Shown: positions 37,396 through 43,447 of the stretch, in pieces | How positions within the stretch are numbered: the stretch's first letter is position 1 | How the letters are laid out: each line of letters starts with the position of its first letter | Assembly (NCBI GenBank): GCA_943332105.1 | Contig: CALQOD010000011.1 | Coordinates: 1 to 43,447, forward strand | Source: Chitinophaga pinensis | GTDB taxonomy: Bacteria; Bacteroidota; Bacteroidia; AKYH767-A; OLB10 | Length of the DNA: 43,447 nt | Direction: 5' to 3' | Notes under the pieces: generated by a model | The model's database searches: none | What the model was told of the DNA's origin: nothing | What the model saw: the letters and a program-made list of their open reading frames with translations, nothing else | Translations under genes and position numbers: made by a program

Positions 37396-37424
37396 AAGCC
37401 GGCTTGAGAAATCGCGCCGGCTTT
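37396..37424 (+). terminator. Hairpin after accA, possible terminator
   Basis: AAGCCGGC-(12 nt)-GCCGGCTT followed by TG; short T tract. Confidence 0.5.
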
Positions 37425-37507
37425 GTTGTCGAAAAGATAAAGTGCTGAAATAAAAGCGTATCCAAATATTGTTAAAAAATAATTTACGAATACTAAAATC
37501 TGAATTG

Positions 37508-37515
37508 TAAATTTG
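37508..37515 (+). promoter_or_regulatory. -7 box TAAATTTG, 4 nt before dnaB ATG
   Basis: TAnnTTTG match. Confidence 0.45.
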
Positions 37516-37519
37516 AATT

Positions 37520-39052
37520 ATGGCAAACGAAAAACCAACTACCAGAAAAAAAATAATACCCTCAACTTCCTTTCCTACTATTGAAGGGGGTAAATTACCA
37601 CCTCAGGCGACTGAGTTAGAACAAGCTGTTTTAGGTGCTTTGTTAATTGATAAAAATGCAGTTGCAGAGGTAATCGATTTATTACACGAAAAGTGTTTTT
37701 ATGTTGATGCTAATCAAAAAATATTTAAGTCGATTGTTTCATTATTTCATGATACAAAACCAATAGATATATTAACAGTAACACAAAAGCTTAGAAGTAC
37801 CGGTGATTTAGAAATAGTAGGTGGGGCTGTTTATATTACTCAGTTAACCAATCGTGTTGCTTCGGCTGCAAATATTGAGTTTCATGCCCGCGTTGTTTTG
37901 CAAAAATTTATTCAACGTGAGTTGATTCGTATTTCTACTGAAACTATTCGCGATGCATTTGAAGAAACTACTGATGTATTAGAATTGCTGGATCGTTCTG
38001 AAAAAAATCTTTTTTCTATAACGGAATCGAATATCCGTAGAAAGTATGAGGATATGCATACCTTAGTAACTAAAGCTATTGATGATGTACAAATTGCTGG
38101 CACATTAAAAGATGGTGTAACTGGAGTTCCTTCTGGATTTACAGAATTGGATCGTCATACTATGGGATGGCAAAAATCAGATTTGATTATCATCGCTGCT
38201 CGACCTGGTATGGGTAAAACAGCTTTTACACTAAGTCTTGCAAAAAATGCAGCGTTAGACGGAAATCATCCAGTTGCATTTTTCTCGTTAGAGATGTCTG
38301 CGTTGCAGCTTGTGAATCGTTTGATTTCTTCTGAAACAGAAATTAGTTCTGCCAAGTTGAGAAAAGGTGATTTGTCGAAAGATGAATGGCAACGATTAAA
38401 TTTAAAAGTAACTAAACTTACGAAAGCACCAATTTATATTGATGATACTCCTGCATTGTCAATTCTAGAATTAAGAGCGAAATGCCGCAGATTAGTCGCA
38501 GAAAAGGAAATTAAATTAATTGTAATTGACTACCTACAACTAATGAGTGGTACGTCAGATGGTAACAGAGGTGGAAATCGTGAACAAGAAATTTCTTATA
38601 TATCCCGATCATTAAAGAGTATTGCAAAAGAATTAAATATTCCTATCATAGCACTTTCTCAGTTAAGTCGTGCAGTAGAAACAAGAGGTACTTCAAAGCG
38701 TCCTCAGTTAAGTGATCTTCGTGAATCCGGTGCAATTGAGCAAGATGCGGATATGGTAATGTTTATTTATCGACCTGAATATTATCAATTGGAAACTATG
38801 GAAGATGGAACACCTACCAAGAATTTAGCAGAAATAATTATTGCGAAAAATCGTGCTGGTTCATTAGCAGATGTGAAGTTGCAATTTATAGGTCACTTAA
38901 CAAAATTCACTGATTTTAACCATTTCGATTTGCAAGATGAGACCGACTTGTCTAAGGATTCTGGTATCACTCCTAATTATTTAGTTGATGATAATAGCGG
39001 GAGTGTAACATTCGCTTCGCGTATGAATACTGATGGAAAGGATTTGTTTTAA
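37520..39052 (+). CDS. dnaB: Replicative DNA helicase
   Basis: PPQATELEQAVLGALLIDKNAV; DLIIIAARPGMGKTAFTLSLAKNAA; LIVIDYLQLMSG; LSQLSRAVETRGTSKRPQLSDLRESGAIEQDADMVMFIYRPEYY. Confidence 0.95.
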   Translation: MANEKPTTRKKIIPSTSFPTIEGGKLPPQATELEQAVLGALLIDKNAVAEVIDLLHEKCFYVDANQKIFKSIVSLFHDTKPIDILTVTQKLRSTGDLEIVGGAVYITQLTNRVASAANIEFHARVVLQKFIQRELIRISTETIRDAFEETTDVLELLDRSEKNLFSITESNIRRKYEDMHTLVTKAIDDVQIAGTLKDGVTGVPSGFTELDRHTMGWQKSDLIIIAARPGMGKTAFTLSLAKNAALDGNHPVAFFSLEMSALQLVNRLISSETEISSAKLRKGDLSKDEWQRLNLKVTKLTKAPIYIDDTPALSILELRAKCRRLVAEKEIKLIVIDYLQLMSGTSDGNRGGNREQEISYISRSLKSIAKELNIPIIALSQLSRAVETRGTSKRPQLSDLRESGAIEQDADMVMFIYRPEYYQLETMEDGTPTKNLAEIIIAKNRAGSLADVKLQFIGHLTKFTDFNHFDLQDETDLSKDSGITPNYLVDDNSGSVTFASRMNTDGKDLF

Positions 39053-39096
39053 ATTATAAGTTGACAACAATTTTAAAATTTAATCATTGTAAACGC

Positions 39097-40359
39097 ATGT
39101 TTAAAAAAATCATTCTTTTAATTTTCGTTTTTTTAAACGGTTTTTTACCTACAAGAGCAGCATATATTTTAATTCCTATGGATGATTCTCAAACGAATCA
39201 TCTAAAAGCATATGGTATTGCCTATTGGGTTTTAACTAACAATGTTGAAGTACAATGGCTATTGAATTACCGTGGTGGTGCTTTTATGATTAAACAAATT
39301 CCTGCATTTGAGAATGAATGTCGCGTGCGTGGAGTAAGTTTTAATGTAATCGCTGATGGACAAGCGGCGAGCATCCTAGATGAAATTGCACAGCCAGAGG
39401 CGAACATGGATATTGTAAAGCTTGAAAAGGCTCCTAAGATGGCCGTTTATTCTCCTAAAGATAAGTTACCGTGGGATGACGCTGTTACGCTTGTACTAAC
39501 TTATTCGGAAATCCCATATGATGTGATTTATGATGATGAAGTAATCTTGGGCGACTTGCCAAAGTACGATTGGTTACATATGCATCACGAAGATTTTACG
39601 GGGCAGTATGGGAAATTTTATGCGGCCTATCATACTGTTTCCTGGTATCAGGAGCAGGTGCGTTCAGAAGAAGCTAAAGCCCATAAATTAGGTTATCAAA
39701 AAGTATCTGAATTGAAATTAGCCGTGGTTAAAAAAATACAAGAGTTTCTATCTGGCGGTGGCTTTTTATTTTCGATGTGCTCAGGTACTGATAGTTATGA
39801 TATAGCATTAGCTGCGGATGGAGTTGATATTTGTGATAAAATTTACGATGGCGATGGTCCTACAGCTAACTATAACTCAAAATTGAATTATGATAATACG
39901 CTTGCCTTTAAAGATTTTAAACTTTCTACTAATCCTTTAGAGTATGAATTCTCGGATATTGATATGACCAATATTCGTAAGGTGCCCCGTAACGAAGATG
40001 TGTTTACTCTTTTTGAATTCTCTGCTAAGTGGGATGTAGTTCCTAGTATGCTTTGTCAGAATCATGAGCAAGTAATTAAAGGATTTATGGGTCAGACAAC
40101 TTCGTTTAATAAAAGTCTAATAAAATCAAATGTGCTTATTTTGGGTGAAAACAAAGCTGCTAGTGAAGCTCGTTATATTCATGGCGAGTTTGGTAAGGGG
40201 ACATGGACATTTTATAGTGGTCATGATCCAGAAGATTATCAGCATATGGTTGGCGATCCACAAACGGATTTAGCCTTACATCCGAATTCTCCCGGCTATC
40301 GTTTAATCCTAAATAATGTACTTTTTCCTGCTGCTAAAAAAAGAAAGCAGAAGACATAA
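39097..40359 (+). CDS. Secreted glutamine-amidotransferase-like protein (family often labelled asparagine synthetase B in Bacteroidota)
   Basis: Start revised to ATG 39097, giving signal peptide MFKKIILLIFVFLNGFLPTRA; MDDSQTNHLKAYGIAYWVLTNNVEVQWLLNYRGGAFMI; FLSGGGFLFSMCSGTDSYDIALAADGVDI. Confidence 0.65.
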   Translation: MFKKIILLIFVFLNGFLPTRAAYILIPMDDSQTNHLKAYGIAYWVLTNNVEVQWLLNYRGGAFMIKQIPAFENECRVRGVSFNVIADGQAASILDEIAQPEANMDIVKLEKAPKMAVYSPKDKLPWDDAVTLVLTYSEIPYDVIYDDEVILGDLPKYDWLHMHHEDFTGQYGKFYAAYHTVSWYQEQVRSEEAKAHKLGYQKVSELKLAVVKKIQEFLSGGGFLFSMCSGTDSYDIALAADGVDICDKIYDGDGPTANYNSKLNYDNTLAFKDFKLSTNPLEYEFSDIDMTNIRKVPRNEDVFTLFEFSAKWDVVPSMLCQNHEQVIKGFMGQTTSFNKSLIKSNVLILGENKAASEARYIHGEFGKGTWTFYSGHDPEDYQHMVGDPQTDLALHPNSPGYRLILNNVLFPAAKKRKQKT

Positions 40360-40420
40360 TCTTGTTGATATATTGTAATTATTATCGATTTTTTGTCTTT
40401 TAAAAAATGATTAAACACGT

Positions 40421-40428
40421 TAGATTTG
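40421..40428 (+). promoter_or_regulatory. -7 box TAGATTTG upstream of OmpA-family lipoprotein
   Basis: TAnnTTTG match. Confidence 0.5.
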
Positions 40429-40447
40429 TAATTGAAAAAAATAATTT

Positions 40448-41290
40448 ATGAAAAAAAGTATTGTATTGTTTTTTGTTGCTGTCTATTTTATGACAGGTTG
40501 TGTAAGTCAGAAAAAGTTTAATACTCAGGTTTCAAAATATGATTCCTTAAAAACAAGTTCCGACAAGGTTGATTTGATGCTTAGTGATTGTATCGAAGAA
40601 TCAAAAAAGAAGCAAAGTCGAATCGGGAATTTAGAAGATGAATTAAGTTTTGTTAAAAAAAGCAGTGGTGCTATGTTGCAGCAATTAAGTGATTTATCTG
40701 TAATAAGTGCAACTCAAGCAGAGAGTATTAAGAAGTCGTTGGATAATATTAATTCGAAAGAAGGATATATCCGTAATCTTCAAACTGAATTGTCTCGAAA
40801 GGACTCTTTGAATATGGCCCTTGTTTTAAATTTAAAAGGAGCACTTAAAGATGTGAATGACGATGATATCAATATTAATGTGGAAGGTAGTGCCGTATTT
40901 ATTTCTATTTCAGATAAGATGTTATTTAAGAGCGGAAGTTATGATATAACACCACGAGCAAAGGACGTTTTAGGCAAGGTAGCTGATGTAATTAAAGCTC
41001 AACCAGATGTTCAGTTTATGGTAGAAGGGCATACAGATAATAAATCGATTACTAATGCAAACATTCGTGATAATTGGGATTTGAGTGTTATGCGTGCCGC
41101 TTCAGTAGTTCGCACTTTGCAGAAGCAATACGGCGTTGATCCGGCTCGTATGATAGCAGCAGGACGCAGTGAGTATGTTCCTGTAGTTAGTAATGATACT
41201 CCTGAAGGGCGTTCAACAAACCGACGTACAAGAATTGTTATCCTTCCGCAATTGGATCAGTTCTTCAAATTGATGGAACCTAAACCGTAA
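40448..41290 (+). CDS. OmpA-family peptidoglycan-binding lipoprotein
   Basis: Lipobox FMTGCVSQ; coiled region; LFKSGSYDITPRAKDVLGKVADVIKAQPDVQFMVEGHTDNKS ... RAASVVRTLQKQYGVDPARMIAAGRSEYVPV ... RSTNRRTRIVILP. Confidence 0.9.
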   Translation: MKKSIVLFFVAVYFMTGCVSQKKFNTQVSKYDSLKTSSDKVDLMLSDCIEESKKKQSRIGNLEDELSFVKKSSGAMLQQLSDLSVISATQAESIKKSLDNINSKEGYIRNLQTELSRKDSLNMALVLNLKGALKDVNDDDININVEGSAVFISISDKMLFKSGSYDITPRAKDVLGKVADVIKAQPDVQFMVEGHTDNKSITNANIRDNWDLSVMRAASVVRTLQKQYGVDPARMIAAGRSEYVPVVSNDTPEGRSTNRRTRIVILPQLDQFFKLMEPKP

Positions 41291-41301
41291 TTATTCTGAT
41301 T

Positions 41302-42057
41302 GTGAATTTATCCCCCGGCAAAAAAATTTACTTTATTAGCGATTTTCATTTAGGTGTACCTAACGCTACGGATAGCCGTAAACGGGAAGATATAATTGTT
41401 TCTTGGTTGAATTCAATTAGTAACGATGCTCAGATTTTATATCTGATGGGTGATGTTTTCGATTACTGGTTCGAATACAAAGAAGTTGTGCCACGTGGAT
41501 ATGTGAGGTTGCTTGGCAAGCTGGCTGAATTAAGTGATGCAGGAGTAGAGTTACATTATTTTGCAGGCAATCACGATATGTGGGTGTTTGATTATTTACC
41601 TAAAGAAATAGGATTACAGATTCATCGCGATCCCATTCAAAAAGATTATAACGGTAAAAAGTTTTTCTTAGGCCATGGAGATGGATTAGGTCCTGGTGAT
41701 TTTGGATATAAGTGTATTAAAAAATTTTTTTCCAATAAGTTGGCGCAATGGCTATTTGCACGCATTCACCCGAATACTGGAATTGGTTTGATGAAATTCT
41801 TTTCGCGTAGAAGTCGTCTTGCTACGGGTACATCAGATGATATTTATTTAGGCGATGATAAAGAATGGTTGATGATTTATAGCCGTGAGATTTTAAAACG
41901 CGAACACTATGATTATTTTATTTTCGGACATCGGCATATGCCTTTAGATAAGCAACTGAATGGTCAGTCGCGTTATATTAACTTAGGTGAGTGGATTAAT
42001 CATTTTACCTATGCTGTTTTTGATGGGCAGGAGTTGATGCTGAAAAAATTTAATTAA
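41302..42057 (+). CDS. lpxH: UDP-2,3-diacylglucosamine diphosphatase (metallophosphoesterase)
   Basis: FISDFHLG; LMGDVFDYWFEYK; FAGNHDMW; FLGHGDGLGPGD; FIFGHRHMP. Confidence 0.85.
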   Translation: MNLSPGKKIYFISDFHLGVPNATDSRKREDIIVSWLNSISNDAQILYLMGDVFDYWFEYKEVVPRGYVRLLGKLAELSDAGVELHYFAGNHDMWVFDYLPKEIGLQIHRDPIQKDYNGKKFFLGHGDGLGPGDFGYKCIKKFFSNKLAQWLFARIHPNTGIGLMKFFSRRSRLATGTSDDIYLGDDKEWLMIYSREILKREHYDYFIFGHRHMPLDKQLNGQSRYINLGEWINHFTYAVFDGQELMLKKFN

Positions 42058-42071
42058 AATTTTCTTTATCG

Positions 42072-42452
42072 ATGAAGAAGCAACTTCGAAATTTATTGCT
42101 TTTTGTTTTTCCTTTTACACTGATGGTTTTAGTAAATCATTTCATCAAGTCTTCTGTGGACCCTATTCCTAATGATGGTAAGTGGAATTCAACACTGCCA
42201 ATAGCAGAGCGATGTACTTGGGCTTGTCATGATAGTACCAATTATTGTATCGAGCATCATGTAAAAATGAACAAATTACTTTTGAAGTTTACTAGGCCTA
42301 TTTACTTTGGTGAAATCACATTGCTACAGATGATCGGCAATTATTCCTTTGCTAATATTTTAATTCTTGTAACGTTAATACCTCTTTATATCTGGTATTT
42401 TCTTGTCAGAATTATAGATGTTTTAATTGCAATAAAGGAGGCGAAGAAATGA
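42072..42452 (+). CDS. Small membrane protein with Cys/His-rich periplasmic segment
   Basis: Two TM segments flanking ERCTWACHDSTNYCIEHHVKMNK; overlaps next ORF by ATGA. Confidence 0.65.
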   Translation: MKKQLRNLLLFVFPFTLMVLVNHFIKSSVDPIPNDGKWNSTLPIAERCTWACHDSTNYCIEHHVKMNKLLLKFTRPIYFGEITLLQMIGNYSFANILILVTLIPLYIWYFLVRIIDVLIAIKEAKK

Positions 42453-42643
42453 TTTTCAAACTGATTTCTATCCTTTATAATTACTGCACCGACTTTGTAA
42501 TTAATCTAGCTAATTACACTAAGCTTTCTTATTACGAAATAAACTTTGTCCTTTTCTGCGTGATTTATCCAGTTCTTATATTTGGCTTCCCTGTTGTTTT
42601 GTTTTATTTGAAAAGGAAGTTGAAAAAAGTTAAGTCTCGATAA
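42449..42643 (+). CDS. Small membrane protein (64 aa), coupled to preceding gene
   Basis: ATGA overlap; single strong TM (FVLFCVIYPVLIFGFPVVLFYL) and basic tail. Confidence 0.6.
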   Translation: MIFKLISILYNYCTDFVINLANYTKLSYYEINFVLFCVIYPVLIFGFPVVLFYLKRKLKKVKSR

Positions 42644-42647
42644 AAAA

Positions 42648-43447
42648 TTAATTCGAAATCTGCTTTCTTAATAACAATGGATTCAATTTAGAAATATCAA
42701 ATTTAAAACGAATGCGTTCAGCAAATTTATAGTCATTAGTTTCAAAGTAGGTGTTAATACTTTTAGATGCTACCAATGGAAAATAAACCTCTGCTACATC
42801 TTTTATCAAAGCAAATGTAATACCTGCTTCATGTACTAAATTTTTTTTGCTTGTTATGTTTCCAGTTGCAATTTCTATTTGATAGCATTCGCTCATACCT
42901 GCATCATAGAAAAAACGAAAGGGTAGTGGAATAGGGCAGTCTGCGGTAATGTTAATGCTGCTAACCCACTTAGCATTATTATTTCCAGGTGTGTATATTT
43001 TAAATCCTCCCTGATCTGTATAAACTTGTTGCGATAAAAAGTTTGTTCGAGGTAAGTTTCTTCCTAAATAGTATTTGTCATAGCCATAATCATAATTATT
43101 GGCTCCATCGCTTAAATTTATTCCGTATCCGTTATTAATATTTTTAAGACTTCCATCTAATAACCCACTTGCATATAATCTAACATAAACACCTTTATTG
43201 ATTTTTTTATAAGAGAATTTATAGGTGTAATCAATGCTGATTTTATTGAATGATTTATTGTTTTCAATTTGCAAATTAGCATTCCATGGATCAAGCGCAC
43301 GATTGTTTTCATAAGAGTAGGTTAGGTGCGTGAATAAATTATCATCGTTCTTCTTGTCGTACCAATAATCTTCTTTTACAGTATTAAAATTCAATTTAAC
43401 CGATTGTCGAACTTTTGATAATCGTTCGCTGTTACGAATGTTGAATA
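42648..43447 (-). CDS. C-terminal part of a large outer-membrane/beta-rich protein (continues past window end); possibly the C-terminal domain of an M1-type metallopeptidase
   Basis: Frame remains open upstream of the listed TTG start (VRQSVKLNFNTV...); C-term YKFAERIRFKFDISKLNPLLLRKQISN. Confidence 0.5.
   Translation of the reverse strand, partial: FNIRNSERLSKVRQSVKLNFNTVKEDYWYDKKNDDNLFTHLTYSYENNRALDPWNANLQIENNKSFNKISIDYTYKFSYKKINKGVYVRLYASGLLDGSLKNINNGYGINLSDGANNYDYGYDKYYLGRNLPRTNFLSQQVYTDQGGFKIYTPGNNNAKWVSSINITADCPIPLPFRFFYDAGMSECYQIEIATGNITSKKNLVHEAGITFALIKDVAEVYFPLVASKSINTYFETNDYKFAERIRFKFDISKLNPLLLRKQISN

Noticed and set aside
37520-39052. Possible intein in DnaB
   Set aside because: 510 aa with contiguous Walker A, DnaB core and C-terminal motifs; no insertion visible.
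35418-39052. Interpretation of the iterons plus dnaB as the chromosomal oriC
   Set aside because: No DnaA-box (TTATCCACA-type) cluster seen and no dnaA gene in the window; dnaB proximity alone is insufficient. Kept only as an unexplained repeat.
1-43447. CRISPR arrays, tRNA/rRNA genes, IS elements, phage structural genes, defence systems
   Set aside because: No periodic repeat-spacer pattern, transposase, integrase, cas or recognised defence motifs observed by reading; tRNAs cannot be fully excluded without a covariance search.

Overview
AT-rich chromosomal window from an apparent Bacteroidota genome, judged from repeated TAnnTTTG promoter-like boxes, CN-type lipoproteins and family content. 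I see no rRNA, tRNA, CRISPR array or transposase. About 1-17.6 kb is a dense cluster of exported cell-envelope proteins: a partial CotH-like N-terminus, phosphodiester glycosidase, GDPD-LysM, PQQ-like propeller lipoprotein, FISUMP lipoprotein, transglutaminase, CotH kinase fused to a PTP-like domain and LysM, an uncharacterised FYPFSG lipoprotein, SH3 protein, VanY-type M15 peptidase, APC permease fused to the same FYPFSG domain, beta-lactamase-fold serine hydrolase, M23-LysM, and a decayed SGNH-LysM pseudogene. The two most unusual ORFs (6398-9715 and 12344-14854) each carry an internal lipoprotein signal with a lipobox right after a cytoplasmic positive loop, which suggests LspA-processed polyproteins. 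Further along are a translationally coupled HODM-like (DUF3445) + MTA/SAH nucleosidase pair, a secreted nuclease with two Cys-rich tail repeats, a molybdenum cofactor/FdhF operon with an unknown membrane protein and a P-loop NTPase-MobA fusion, an MBOAT + 2 SGNH acyltransferase operon, and housekeeping genes (ispE, accA, dnaB, lpxH). A convergent intergenic region at 35.2-35.5 kb holds three 20-bp-spaced iteron-like repeats bounded by an inverted repeat. All functional calls are from reading motifs by eye; no database search was run.
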